In this document: one piece after another, positions 55,673 to 64,000 of the stretch
Numbering within the stretch: the first letter of the stretch is position 1
Layout of the letters: every line of letters begins with the position of its first letter
Assembly (NCBI GenBank): GCA_016713665.1
Contig: JADJOR010000005.1
Span: 806,001 to 870,000 of the forward strand
Length of the DNA stretch: 64,000 nt
Origin: Deltaproteobacteria bacterium
Lineage (GTDB): Bacteria; Myxococcota_A; UBA9160; UBA4427
Direction of reading: 5' to 3'
Notes under the pieces: model-generated
Databases searched by the model: none
Told to the model about the DNA's origin: nothing
What the model saw: the letters and a program-made list of their open reading frames with translations, nothing else
Program-made: the position numbers and the translations under genes

Positions 55673-56268
55673 TCCTGCGGACCCTCGCGAGCCTCGTCCT
55701 GCTGGCCCTGCTCGGCCTGAACGCGTTGCTGCCGAGCCAGCCCGCGACCGAGCGCGGCCCCGAGAACCGGGTTCGCCAGGACGTCGAGACCGCCCTCGTC
55801 CTCGGCGAGTCGCTTCCGCCCTTCGAGCTCCGGGACCTCGAAGGGCGCCCCTTCACCCGGGACGATCTGGCGGGCCAGCGGGTCCTGCTCACCTTCGAGC
55901 GGAGCATCGACTGGTGCCCCTTCACGAAGGCACGCCTGGTCGGGCTGCGCGACGCCTTCGCCGGGACCCCCGATCTCCGGATCGTCTGGGTCATGTCCGA
56001 CGCGCAGATCGACGCCCGGGCGCGCATCTTCGTCGCCGAGCTCGGCCTCGCCGATCGGATCCTCTTCCTGGCCGACCCGAAGAGCAGTCTGATCCGGGAG
56101 CTCGGGCTCTTGAAGGCGGATCCCGAGCTGATCGAGGTCGGCGTGCCGCATCCGACGACCCTGTTGCTCGACCGGAAGGGCTCGATCCGGTTCCTGGACG
56201 TCCGGGAGAACTTCCATTACTGGCTCGATCCGCGGGCGCTGGCGGACGGACTCGCGCACATCGAATAG
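55669..56268 (+). CDS. Exported peroxiredoxin-like (redoxin) protein
   Basis: A 199-residue protein with an N-terminal hydrophobic signal or anchor (ILRTLASLVLLALLGLNAL) and an AhpC/TSA thioredoxin-like domain. The active loop is SIDWCPFTKARL: one Cys (WCPF) with no CxxC partner, where peroxiredoxins have T-x-x-C. Later blocks: FLADPKSSLIREL and HPTTLLLDRKGSIRFLD. So it would be a 1-Cys peroxidase or thiol protein of the periplasm. Stop-start overlap with the upstream membrane gene. Confidence 0.8.
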   Translation: MILRTLASLVLLALLGLNALLPSQPATERGPENRVRQDVETALVLGESLPPFELRDLEGRPFTRDDLAGQRVLLTFERSIDWCPFTKARLVGLRDAFAGTPDLRIVWVMSDAQIDARARIFVAELGLADRILFLADPKSSLIRELGLLKADPELIEVGVPHPTTLLLDRKGSIRFLDVRENFHYWLDPRALADGLAHIE

Positions 56269-56766
56269 GCGGATTGCCCCCGCCCGCTGCACCGGGGTCG
56301 ACCGGGCCGGGATGCAACCGGCCGCTGCGCCCCCGGCCCGGCGATGTTCGGCGCCGGGGTCGGCGGCGGTCGGTCCGTCGCCTAGCCCGAACGGCCCAAC
56401 CCTTCGATTCTCTTGAACTCACCCGTTGCGGGAGACTCGCGGAGCCCCCATCATCCGCACGTCTCGAAGTCGCCATCCGAAATGCGCAGCGACTCCAAGG
56501 CCCAACACGAGGTCCGGGCGGGCCGGACCGAGGCATGATCGCCTGCACCGTGAAGCTTCGTATCGCGCACGTGCTCGAAGACGACGAGAGGACGAAGGTC
56601 CGAGGTCGTCCAGGGCAGGGCATGGTGGAGCGAAGCGGCACGCGTGAGGCGCAGAGTGAACAGCGCATAGCGCGCACACTCTCTAAATGTTAGTCAAGAA
56701 GCGCGATGAGACGCCGGCCGTGCATGGATACGGAGCGGAGCTCGTCATGGAGGCAACGACCGGGTC
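56269..56766. other. 498-base gap, pal upstream region
   Basis: No gene supported. It falls from very GC-rich sequence at 56270-56400 to clearly lower GC from about 56400 on, and near 56670-56700 (CACTCTCTAAATGTTAGTCAAG) is the most AT-rich part, a likely promoter zone for pal. Short open frames here have no homology or codon bias that I can name. No hairpin of note. Confidence 0.4.
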
Positions 56767-57285
56767 ATGATGCGACGACTTTCCTCTTCGGTTGAACTGC
56801 GATTGGTTTTCCTGGCGGGGCTGATCGCCCTTGCGGCGGCCTGCAAGACGACGCCGGACGCCGATGCGAACGCGGCTGGCAGCGGGACCGGCAGCGAGTT
56901 CGACGATGCTGGAGCCGGCGCGGGTGACGGCTCGGGCAGCGGCCTCGACGCCAACGCCTCCGGCATCGCTCCGATCTACTTCGACCTCGACCAGTCGGAC
57001 ATCAAGCCCCAGTTCGAGTCGATCCTCGAGGCCGCGGCGGCGACGCTGAAGAGCTCGGGTGGCTCGGCCGTGATCGAAGGCCACTGCGACGAGCGCGGCT
57101 CGGACGAGTACAACGTGGCCCTCGGTGAGCGCCGCGCGGTCTCGGTCCGCCGCTACCTCTACAACCTCGGCGTGCCGGTCTCCCAGCTCTCCGTCGTCTC
57201 CTACGGTGAGGCCCGCCCCGCGGTCTCCGGCACCGGCGAGACGGCCTGGTCGCTGAACCGCCGCGCGGAGATCAAGCTCCAGTAG
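56767..57285 (+). CDS. pal: Peptidoglycan-associated lipoprotein
   Basis: A 172-residue OmpA-C-like lipoprotein that ties the outer membrane to peptidoglycan. The signal peptide ends at LIALAAACK, with Cys26 and an imperfect lipobox, and then a Gly/Asp/Ser-rich linker (28-65). The OmpA-like domain has IYFDLDQSDIKPQ, IEGHCDERGSDEYN and VSYGEARPA with NRRAEIKL, the peptidoglycan-binding residues. tolA, tolB, tolQ and tolR are not beside it. A strong terminator follows. Confidence 0.93.
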   Translation: MMRRLSSSVELRLVFLAGLIALAAACKTTPDADANAAGSGTGSEFDDAGAGAGDGSGSGLDANASGIAPIYFDLDQSDIKPQFESILEAAAATLKSSGGSAVIEGHCDERGSDEYNVALGERRAVSVRRYLYNLGVPVSQLSVVSYGEARPAVSGTGETAWSLNRRAEIKLQ

Positions 57286-57390
57286 CGCGCCGGGATCCCC
57301 GGGCGCGATCGGGCTCCCCGGAGTCCGATTCCGCCTCCGAGCGGGATCCAGGGTCTGATTCCGGATCCGACCAGGGTCCGATCGAACGAG

Positions 57391-57431
57391 AAAGCCGGTG
57401 GACACCAGCAGGTGTCCACCGGCTTTTGTAC
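57391..57431 (+). terminator. Strong Rho-independent terminator after pal
   Basis: AAAGCCGGTGGACACC (57391-57406), loop AGCA, GGTGTCCACCGGCTTT (57411-57426), then T and a T-rich tail (TGTACTTT). A perfect 16-bp stem with tetraloop, the best terminator in the window. It isolates pal from the ThDP enzyme gene. Confidence 0.93.
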
Positions 57432-57496
57432 TTTGAGCGGCCGAGCGCGAAGGCGCGACGCCCGGACCCCGTCCCCTCGACACGATCGGAGATCCC

Positions 57497-59143
57497 ATGC
57501 CCCTGCACGGTGGAAAGCTCGCGGCGAAGGCGCTCAAGCAGGCCGGGGTCGAAGTCGTCTTCACCCTCTCCGGCGGCCACATCATGCCGCTCTACGACGG
57601 CTGCATCGACGAAGGCATCAAGATCGTCGACGTGCGCCACGAGCAGGCCGCCGTCCACGCCGCCGACGCCTGGGCGCGCTGCAATCCCGGCAAGATCGGC
57701 GTCGCCGCGATCACCGCCGGCCCCGGTGTGACCGACGGCGTGACCGGCATCGCGAACGCCTGGCGCGCGAACTCGCCGATCCTCGTGTTCGGCGGCCAGG
57801 GCCCCTTCGAGAACCTGCGCCGCGGCTCGCTGCAGGAGATGGATCATCTCGGCGTCGTCCGCCCGATCACGAAGTACTGCGACGCGATCTACCAGACGAA
57901 GCGCATCCCCGAGTACATCGAGCTCGCGATCCGACACGCCGTCTCCGGTATCCCCGGCCCCGCGTTCCTCGAGATCCCGATGGACATCTTCATGGGCAGC
58001 GTCGACGAGAAGGACGTCGTCATCCCGAAGATCCGGACCGAGCCGCCGCGACTCTCGCCGGATCAGGACGAGGTCCGCCGCGCCCTCGAGCTGCTGCGAC
58101 AGGCGCGCCGCCCGATGCTGATGGCGGGGACCAGCGTGAAGTGGTCGAAGGCGTCGGCCGACATGAACCGCTTCATCGCCGAGACCCACATCCCGACCTA
58201 CACGAACGGGATGGGGCGGGGGTCGGTGCCCTGGGACTCGCCCGAGTTCCTGAATCGCTCCCGGCGCGATGCGCTCAAGAATCTCGATCTCATCATTCTG
58301 GCCGGGACGCTGCTCGACTTCCGCATGCGCTTCGGCCAGACGATCCCGACCGACGCGAAGATCATCCAGCTCGACATGGACGCGACCCTGATCGGCCAGA
58401 ATCGCCAGGCCGACGTCCCGTTGGTCGGCAATCTGGCCTGCAGCTTCCGCGCGCTCTCGGAGGAGTTGAAGAGCCAGAGCATGCGCCTCGACTTCTCCGC
58501 CTGGCGCGACGAGCTGCGCGCGATCGAGGACGCGGAAGAAAAGAAGGTCGAAGCGAGCCTTTCCAGCGACGAGGTCCCGATCGATCCGCAGCGCATGTGC
58601 CGTGAGGTCCGCGACTGGCTCGACACGCTCGAGGCGCCGATCGTGATCGGCGACGGCGGCGACATCGTCGCGACGGCGGCGAAGATCATCCCGGTGAAGA
58701 CCGAGGGCGCCTGGATGGATCCCGGGCCGCTCGGGACCCTCGGCGTCGGCATGCCCTTCGCGCTGGCGGCGAAGCTCGCGCATCCGACGCGGCCCGTCGT
58801 CATCGTCTACGGCGACGGCTCCTTCGGCTTCAACGGCATGGAGTACGACACGGCGGTGCGCTTCGGGCTCCCGATCGTCGGCATCGTCGGCAACGACGGG
58901 GCCTGGGGGCAGATGATGCGGCCCCAGGGCGCGATCTACGGCTGGGATCGGCTCGAGGCGGTGATCCTGAATCGGACGCGCTACGACAAGGTCGTCGAGG
59001 CGCTCGGCGGTCACGGCGAATACGTGACGCGGCCGGAGGAGCTGCGGCCTGCCCTCGAGCGGGCGTACGCCTCCGGCAAGCCGGCGCTGGTCAACGTCGA
59101 GATCCGCCAGGACCGCGAGTACAGCGGCGGGATCTACGTCTAA
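57497..59143 (+). CDS. Thiamine-diphosphate-dependent enzyme (acetolactate synthase / 2-hydroxyacyl-CoA lyase-like)
   Basis: A 548-residue ThDP enzyme. N-terminal pyrimidine-binding domain with LSGGHIMPLYDG and Glu in DVRHEQAAVHAADAWAR; central FAD/ADP-like domain; C-terminal ThDP-Mg motif GDGSFGFNGMEYDTAV plus VGNDGAWGQ. It resembles acetolactate synthase large subunits and oxalyl-CoA decarboxylase/2-hydroxyacyl-CoA lyase, which need no small subunit; no ilvN-type gene is beside it. The substrate is therefore uncertain. No membrane or signal part. Follows the pal terminator. Confidence 0.87.
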   Translation: MPLHGGKLAAKALKQAGVEVVFTLSGGHIMPLYDGCIDEGIKIVDVRHEQAAVHAADAWARCNPGKIGVAAITAGPGVTDGVTGIANAWRANSPILVFGGQGPFENLRRGSLQEMDHLGVVRPITKYCDAIYQTKRIPEYIELAIRHAVSGIPGPAFLEIPMDIFMGSVDEKDVVIPKIRTEPPRLSPDQDEVRRALELLRQARRPMLMAGTSVKWSKASADMNRFIAETHIPTYTNGMGRGSVPWDSPEFLNRSRRDALKNLDLIILAGTLLDFRMRFGQTIPTDAKIIQLDMDATLIGQNRQADVPLVGNLACSFRALSEELKSQSMRLDFSAWRDELRAIEDAEEKKVEASLSSDEVPIDPQRMCREVRDWLDTLEAPIVIGDGGDIVATAAKIIPVKTEGAWMDPGPLGTLGVGMPFALAAKLAHPTRPVVIVYGDGSFGFNGMEYDTAVRFGLPIVGIVGNDGAWGQMMRPQGAIYGWDRLEAVILNRTRYDKVVEALGGHGEYVTRPEELRPALERAYASGKPALVNVEIRQDREYSGGIYV

Positions 59144-59208
59144 CGACGCTGCGGCATAGGCTCGGAGGCGTCGACGGCGTACCCTGCGCCACGCTCCCCG
59201 AGCAATCC

Positions 59209-62160
59209 ATGAACCGGTCCCGGAAGGCGAGGCTTCGCTTGTCGCTTGCGCTCGAGCATCGCGATCCGGTCGTGCTGGGATGGGCGCCCGGGGCGCTTCC
59301 GGCGCTCTCCCCCTGGCTCGCCGCGGCGGGACCCGTCGCGATCGTCGAGATCGCGACCCGCGCGCCGACCGGGCGTACCGGGACCGCGACCCGCGAGGTC
59401 GGCGCCGTCCTGCTCGATCCCGATGCCGCCGACGTCGGCACGCTGCGCTACCGCGCGTCGGTCCGCGCCGGTGCCGGCGCCGGGACAGAGTCGCTGCGCG
59501 GCCTGCGTGAAGCGCTCGCCGGTCGCGTCCTCGTCGCCCTCGAGCCCGAGCGCGTCCGCGCCTTCTTCAGCCGCGATGCGGGGCCGGGCCTCGAGCTGCT
59601 CGACGTCGAGGCGCTCTTCGCCCTCTGTCATCCCGACGCACCGGATCTCGAGCTCGCGACCCTCTGCCGGATCGACCTCGGCCGCGCCGCCGGCGCGGAT
59701 GCCCTCGCGCGCGCCCTCGACGTCGGTGCGCTCCTCGCCGAGGCGGCGGCCGGCGCGCGCGCCGGCGTGTCGCGCTTCGTCGAGGTCGAGCAGATCCTGG
59801 CCCACCGTCTCCCAGGCTCGGCCTGGCGCGCGCTCTTCGCCCCGGCCCCGGGCTCCGCGTCCTTCTCAGGCTTCGGCTCCAGGACCGGCGCAGGGGCCTC
59901 GTCGTTCGACTTCTTCTCCTTCGCGCAGCGCGCCGCCGCTCCTGCCGCCGCTCCGACGCCCGCCCCCGACACCGAAGAGCGTTTCCTTGCGATCGGAGCG
60001 AGCGACGAGGAGCCGGTGCCTTTCGAGATCGAGGCGATCTCGGCGGCGCTCGCCGACGCCGAGCGGGGCGAGCGGCATTTTCCGGGCTACCGCGTCCGCA
60101 AGGAGCAGATCGAGCTCGCGCGGCAATTCGTGCTCGTCCTGCAGGATGGCGGCGTCGCGAAGCTCGAGGGCGGGACGGGCGTCGGGAAATCCCTCGCCTA
60201 TCTCGCCGCGGCGATCCCCTTCGCGATGGCGCGGGCCGCGGCGGGCGAGCGCGCGCCGGTCGTGCTCTCGACGCGCACGAAATTGCTCCAGGACCAATTG
60301 CTGAAGAAGGACATCGCGGCGGCGGCGCGCTTCCTCGGGCATCCGGGCCTGCGTGCGCTCTCGATCAAGGGCCGGGCGAACTACGTCTGCGAGCGGCGGC
60401 TCGCGGCGGTGCTCGCGGACGGCGGGGATCCCTCGATGCGGCCCGAGCTGCAGGCGGACCATGCGCTGCTCGAGGCGTGTGCGCGGATCCGGCCGGCGGG
60501 GGAGGTCGGGACGGTGCCCGCGGCGCTGCTGCAGCGCCAGCCGCGGCTGCGCGAGCTCTTGCGGGCGAGCGTGGCGGCGCGCTCGGATCAATGCTCGCGG
60601 GAGCAGTGTGCCCACGAGAAGCGCTGTCCCTTCGGCCGCCATCGGCGGGCGCTCGCGAAGGCCCATCTCGTCGTCGCGAACCACGATCTGCTGCTGCGCT
60701 GGCCGCCCGACTATCCCGCCTTCTCCCACGTGGTCGCCGACGAGGGACACGAGCTCGGCTCCGTCGCCGAGGAGGTCTACTCGATCCGCGTGCGGCCCGA
60801 GGAGATGGAGGAGCGCCTCGACGTGCTCTTCGGTGCGCCGGTCCGCCGCGGCCAGAAGCGTTATGCGACGCGCGGGCTCGTCGCGAGCGCCGCGACCCGC
60901 AGCGCCGACGCGGCGCTCGTCCGCAATCGCGAGGATCTGCGCCTCGAGCTGTCGGGCCTGGGCAGCGCGATGGCCGTCTTCGCCGACGGCTGGGGGGGCG
61001 CCGAGCTGCCGAACGAGGCGGGCCGCGAACGCCCGGCGGCGGCGCGTCTCGCCGCCAGCGCAGCCCAGCGCCTCGAGGCCCTCGCGAACCACGCCCTGCG
61101 CGAGGGGCCGGAGCGCCGCTTCGAACGCGGCGAGACGAAGGACGGTTCGCCGGTCGCGGGGCTCCGGGATCTCGCCGGCGAGGAGGAGGCGACGCGCACG
61201 ATCTCGACCCACGTCGAGGCGCTGCTCGCCGCGGCGAACGGGCTGCGCATGGCCTTCGCCCTCGAGAACGACGCGTACGTCGGCGCCTTCGAGGGCCTCG
61301 AGAGCCCCTACGATCGCTGGTCCCTCGTCCTGCGGCCGGTCGATCCCGGACCCTCGTTCCGCGACGAGTTTCTCGGCCGGGTCGAGAGCCTCGCCGTCGT
61401 CTCGGCGACGCTCTTCGTCGCGGGCGACGACCATGCGGCCCTCGGCGAGATCGGCCTCGCCGACACCGGCTCGCCTACGCATTTCAGCTACAGCGTGCCC
61501 TCACCCTTTCCCTACGAGCAGGCGATGCGCGTCGTCGCCCTCACCGGCGAGGCCTCGCTCGTCGAGGAGACGGCCCAGGCCCTCGCGATCCTCGCGCGGC
61601 AGCTCGGCGGTCGGACCCTCGGCCTCTTCACGAGCCTCTCCCGCATGCGCGAGGTCGCCGAACGACTCGGCGAGCTGCTCGAGGGCGAGGGCCTCGAGGT
61701 GCTCGTGCCGCTGCGCGCGAGCGACGATCCCGGCGGCCTCGTCGAGCGCTTCCGCAAGCTGCAGGGCGAGGCCGTCATGCTGGGCTCGCGTCGCTACTGG
61801 CAGGGCATCGACGTGCGCGGCGACGATCTGCAGGCGGTCGTCATCGAGAAGCTGCCCTTCGAGGTCCCGACGGAGCTGCGGCGGCGGCGCGACCTGCGGC
61901 TGCGGGCCGCGGGCGAGGATCCCTTCGCGCGGGCGTCGCTCGGCCACATGCTGCTCCACCTCAAGCAGATGGTCGGCCGTCTGATCCGCTCCGAGACCGA
62001 TCGCGGACTCGTCGTGATCGTCGATGCCCGGGCCGATCGCGGCTACTTCCGGCGCCTCGCGGACGCCCTGCCCGACGGCGTCCGGGTCGAACGCGCCGCC
62101 GTCGCCGAGCTCCCGCGCATCACCGCCGAGCTCGGCCTCGGACTGCGCAACGGGTCTTAA
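59209..62160 (+). CDS. dinG: DinG/XPD-type ATP-dependent helicase with degenerate N-terminal exonuclease-like domain
   Basis: A 983-residue superfamily 2 iron-sulfur helicase. Walker A EGGTGVGKS (320-328), DEGH box (511-514), and four Cys (394, 462, 467, 473) for the 4Fe-4S cluster, with the end block YWQGIDVRGDDL. It likely unwinds D-loops, R-loops or G4 DNA. Residues 40-210 look like a DEDDh exonuclease: VAIVEIATR in place of D-x-E-x-T, VALEPERVRAFF in place of HNxxFD, LLDVEALFALCHPDAP, and ADALARALDVGALLAEA for the H-x-A-x-x-D helix. The catalytic acids are lost, so nuclease activity is not expected. Confidence 0.88.
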   Translation: MNRSRKARLRLSLALEHRDPVVLGWAPGALPALSPWLAAAGPVAIVEIATRAPTGRTGTATREVGAVLLDPDAADVGTLRYRASVRAGAGAGTESLRGLREALAGRVLVALEPERVRAFFSRDAGPGLELLDVEALFALCHPDAPDLELATLCRIDLGRAAGADALARALDVGALLAEAAAGARAGVSRFVEVEQILAHRLPGSAWRALFAPAPGSASFSGFGSRTGAGASSFDFFSFAQRAAAPAAAPTPAPDTEERFLAIGASDEEPVPFEIEAISAALADAERGERHFPGYRVRKEQIELARQFVLVLQDGGVAKLEGGTGVGKSLAYLAAAIPFAMARAAAGERAPVVLSTRTKLLQDQLLKKDIAAAARFLGHPGLRALSIKGRANYVCERRLAAVLADGGDPSMRPELQADHALLEACARIRPAGEVGTVPAALLQRQPRLRELLRASVAARSDQCSREQCAHEKRCPFGRHRRALAKAHLVVANHDLLLRWPPDYPAFSHVVADEGHELGSVAEEVYSIRVRPEEMEERLDVLFGAPVRRGQKRYATRGLVASAATRSADAALVRNREDLRLELSGLGSAMAVFADGWGGAELPNEAGRERPAAARLAASAAQRLEALANHALREGPERRFERGETKDGSPVAGLRDLAGEEEATRTISTHVEALLAAANGLRMAFALENDAYVGAFEGLESPYDRWSLVLRPVDPGPSFRDEFLGRVESLAVVSATLFVAGDDHAALGEIGLADTGSPTHFSYSVPSPFPYEQAMRVVALTGEASLVEETAQALAILARQLGGRTLGLFTSLSRMREVAERLGELLEGEGLEVLVPLRASDDPGGLVERFRKLQGEAVMLGSRRYWQGIDVRGDDLQAVVIEKLPFEVPTELRRRRDLRLRAAGEDPFARASLGHMLLHLKQMVGRLIRSETDRGLVVIVDARADRGYFRRLADALPDGVRVERAAVAELPRITAELGLGLRNGS

Positions 62161-62592
62161 TCAACACATCTCGCAGTCTGCTGCATTGACGCCGTCTGAC
62201 CCTGGGTCAACATGGCCAACCGGGCTGTGATCGACTCAAAGAATTTGCGAGAGATTTGCAACCCGGAGCTGGATCCACCGCTACTTTTCCGAGATCGACG
62301 CCCGTCCATCTGGAGATGACGGGACGTCCATCGCAGCGAGTCGAAAGCGCCTTCCGGGTTCGACTCCCCCCACAGGCTGCGTCTCGTCGTCGAGTGGTGA
62401 ACGGCCTTTTCCTTGCGACTCCTCGCGGAGCGCAAGCCCGCAGAGCCGGGCTGGGGAGAGGGCCGACGGCTTCAACGTCGGCCGGCGAATTGCGAACGAC
62501 ACGCCGGCGCTCGGGATGGCCCGAGCCGCCGGACGGTGCGGGCCGGCAGGAGCGCGCGAATCGCCCGATGGGTGGCGAGTCGCAGGAAGCAG
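62161..62592. other. Lower-GC, gene-poor patch
   Basis: About 430 bases without a supported gene. The first 150 or so are near 50% GC against about 70% around it. A tRNA-like T-arm string GGTTCGACTCC occurs at about 62356-62370, but no acceptor or anticodon arms fit. It may be a relic of a mobile element or an old tRNA-end attachment site. No convincing integrase or promoter is visible. Confidence 0.35.
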
Positions 62593-62668
62593 GGCGCCGG
62601 CCGCGATATAGGGCGCCGGCAGCGATATAAGGCACCGGCAGCGATGTAAGGCGCCGGCGGCGATGTAA
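62593..62668 (+). repeat. Four 19-bp tandem repeats upstream of the enoyl reductase
   Basis: Four copies end to end: 62593-62611, 62612-62630, 62631-62649, 62650-62668, consensus GGCGCCGGCAGCGATATAA (GATGTAA in two). The last copy ends 14 bases from the gene start. Each unit has a self-complementary GGCGCC/GCCGGC and a TATAA-like end. Suits an operator array or a phase-variable promoter region; it could also be a simple expansion. Confidence 0.75.
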
Positions 62669-62682
62669 AGAGGGGGAACGAG

Positions 62683-63645
62683 ATGGGCGCGAACGAGATC
62701 AAGGCGAGCTTTGCGAGCAACGAGTGGGTGCTGATCCTCGGCGGATCGAGCGGCTTCGGCCTGGCGACCGCGAAGCGATTCGCGCGGGCCGGCAACAACG
62801 TCGTGATCGTCCATCGGGACCGCCGCGGCGCGATGGCCGCGATCGAGCCCCATTTCGAAGAGATCAAGGCCCTCGGCCACGGCTTCCATACCTGGAACGC
62901 CGACGCGATCGAGGCGGCGAGCCGGACCGAGACCCTCGGCGAGATCGTGAAGGCCATCGGGCCGAAGGGCCGAATCAAGGTCCTGCTGCATTCGATCGCC
63001 TTCGGCAATCTGAAGCTGATCGCCCCCGAGAAGGTCGAGACCCGCACCGCGGGCCCGAATCTCGCCCAGCGCCTCGGCGTCGACCCGGCGAAGCTGACGG
63101 AGGTCGCCGACGCGCTCTTCGAGGCCGGTGAGGACGGGCTCCATCCGCTGACCTCGGCGCCGACCTTCCCCGACAAGTCCTATCTCGACGAGGAGGATTT
63201 CGGCCGCACGATCCTCGCGATGGGCACGAGCCTGCTCGGCTGGACCCAGGAGATCTTCACCCGCGGGATCTTCGCCGACGACGCGCGCATCTTCGGGCTC
63301 ACGAGCGAAGGCAACACGGTCGCGTGGAAGGGCTATGCGGCGGTCTCGGCGGCGAAGGTCTCCCTCGAGGCGCTCTCGCGCTCGATCGCGCTCGAGTTCG
63401 GGCCGTACGGGATCCGCTGCAACGTGATCCAGGCCGGCGTGACCAACACGCCGGCGCTGCGCGCGATCCCCGGCAGCGACCAGCTGAAGAGCCAGGCGCG
63501 GCTGCGCAATCCGGGCGGCCGGCTGACGACGCCGGAGGACGTGGCGGGCGTGATCTTCCTGCTCTCGCAGCGCGAGGCGTCGTGGATCAACGGCGAGGTG
63601 ATCCGCGTCGACGGCGGTGAGCACATCTCGGGCTCGACGAAGTAG
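62683..63645 (+). CDS. Enoyl-[ACP] reductase-like SDR (FabI/FabL type)
   Basis: A 320-residue SDR. The NAD(P) loop is GGSSGFGLA (20-28), LLHSIAFG at 101-108 and the catalytic Tyr218 and Lys225 with Tyr-x6-Lys spacing, the mark of enoyl reductases. Family end: CNVIQAGVTNTPALRAI. It is about 60 residues longer than FabL because of an insert (115-172). It would reduce enoyl-ACP or enoyl-CoA in acyl chain synthesis. ATG follows AAGAGGGGGAACGAG. A FabH-like gene follows. Confidence 0.85.
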   Translation: MGANEIKASFASNEWVLILGGSSGFGLATAKRFARAGNNVVIVHRDRRGAMAAIEPHFEEIKALGHGFHTWNADAIEAASRTETLGEIVKAIGPKGRIKVLLHSIAFGNLKLIAPEKVETRTAGPNLAQRLGVDPAKLTEVADALFEAGEDGLHPLTSAPTFPDKSYLDEEDFGRTILAMGTSLLGWTQEIFTRGIFADDARIFGLTSEGNTVAWKGYAAVSAAKVSLEALSRSIALEFGPYGIRCNVIQAGVTNTPALRAIPGSDQLKSQARLRNPGGRLTTPEDVAGVIFLLSQREASWINGEVIRVDGGEHISGSTK

Positions 63646-63691
63646 TCGTTCGAATTCGAAGACGGGTCGTCGCAGGCGCGAGGGTACGGAC

Positions 63692-64000
63692 GTGGCGTTG
63701 AATCTACTGGGACTCGGACATTTCCATCCCGAGAACGAGATCACGAATCAGTTCCTCGAAGATCTCGACATCGGGACGAACGACGAGTGGATCATGGAGC
63801 GGACGGGGATCCGCAGCCGACGAACGTCGCTGCCCCTCGACTACATCCGCACCACCCGGAACCAGGATCCGCGCGGCGCCGTCGAGGCCGCCGAGATCTC
63901 GAACGCCGAGATGGGCGCGCGCGCGGCGCGCCTCGCCCTCACGCGAGCCGGCATCGGCGTCGGCGACGTCGGTCTCCTGATCGGCGGCGGCTGCGCGCCG
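63692..64000 (+). CDS. 3-oxoacyl-ACP synthase III (FabH)-like protein, N-terminal part
   Basis: The window ends after 103 residues. Blocks GLGHFHPENEITNQFLED and NDEWIMERTGIRSRR match the start of FabH and related beta-ketoacyl synthases, which load acyl-CoA onto malonyl-ACP. The active-site Cys lies beyond position 64000, so FabH and other thiolase-fold subgroups cannot be separated. GTG start at 63692 after GCGAGGGTACGGAC. 46 bases after the enoyl reductase, probably in one operon. Confidence 0.85.
   Translation, partial: MALNLLGLGHFHPENEITNQFLEDLDIGTNDEWIMERTGIRSRRTSLPLDYIRTTRNQDPRGAVEAAEISNAEMGARAARLALTRAGIGVGDVGLLIGGGCAP

Noticed and set aside
56419..56679. Short open frames in the pal upstream gap
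   Set aside because: No similarity, no ribosome site, and composition unlike real genes here.
62210..62317. 35-codon reading frame in the lower-GC patch
   Set aside because: Too short, no ribosome site and no match to a known peptide.
62345..62375. tRNA gene candidate
   Set aside because: Only a T-loop-like string; no cloverleaf can be drawn.

Overview
This is a 64 kb chromosomal window from a very high-GC (about 70%) Gram-negative bacterium. Two families point to a diderm: czcCBA-type tripartite efflux and Pal. The mix of four PEP-CTERM surface proteins, many SDRs, SnoaL-like proteins, Amidohydrolase_2, P450 and acyl-CoA-dehydrogenase-like genes, and thermodynamically stable GC-rich codon use suggests a deltaproteobacteria-type lineage (Myxococcota, Binatota or a relative). 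That assignment is inference; there is no rRNA in the window. I see no tRNA, CRISPR array, prophage or insertion sequence. Almost the whole window is coding, with short gaps and frequent ATGA/TTGA stop-start overlaps.

Layout. 0-8 kb: end of an alkaline-phosphatase-fold gene, NAD-type isocitrate dehydrogenase, two PEP-CTERM proteins around a DUF2339/DUF3999 membrane pair. 8-15.5 kb: an isolated, frameshifted rplC (L3), small exported proteins, a lipoprotein metallophosphoesterase, RlmE, a VOC protein, a 167-bp nested palindrome, an AI-2E transporter and a cupin. 15.6-23.6 kb: a PEP-CTERM-tailed PQQ-type sugar dehydrogenase and a czcCBA heavy-metal efflux operon led by a small secreted protein. 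23.8-41 kb: an accessory-metabolism stretch of SDRs, SnoaL-like proteins, P450, epimerase, thioesterase, amidohydrolase, HsaA-like flavoprotein (frameshifted), molybdopterin oxidoreductase, plus a lipoprotein S9 peptidase that lacks its catalytic Ser and His and a His-rich SEC-C protein (frameshifted). 41-56 kb: NudC, SppA, an ECF sigma/anti-sigma/DUF3106 operon, FumC, a divergent IucA/IucC-like protein, amidase, methyltransferase-patatin pair, CWC protein, ThiI and a redoxin pair. 56-64 kb: orphan pal with a textbook terminator, a ThDP enzyme, a DinG-type helicase carrying a degenerate exonuclease domain, a lower-GC patch, a 4 x 19-bp tandem repeat, and the start of a fatty-acid-type gene pair (enoyl reductase, FabH-like).

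How the genes work together. The clearest functional units are czcCBA (metal export), sigma/anti-sigma/DUF3106 (envelope-type stress control), DUF2339/DUF3999 (membrane pair of unknown role) and the reductase/FabH-like pair (acyl chain synthesis). The 23.8-41 kb stretch looks like dispersed catabolic genes for hydrophobic or steroid-like compounds rather than one operon.

Three genes (rplC, the HsaA-like flavoprotein, the SEC-C protein) are each interrupted by a small indel. Because L3 is essential and two of the indels lie at short G runs and one in a GC repeat, consensus errors in the assembly are the most likely cause, but this cannot be settled from sequence alone.
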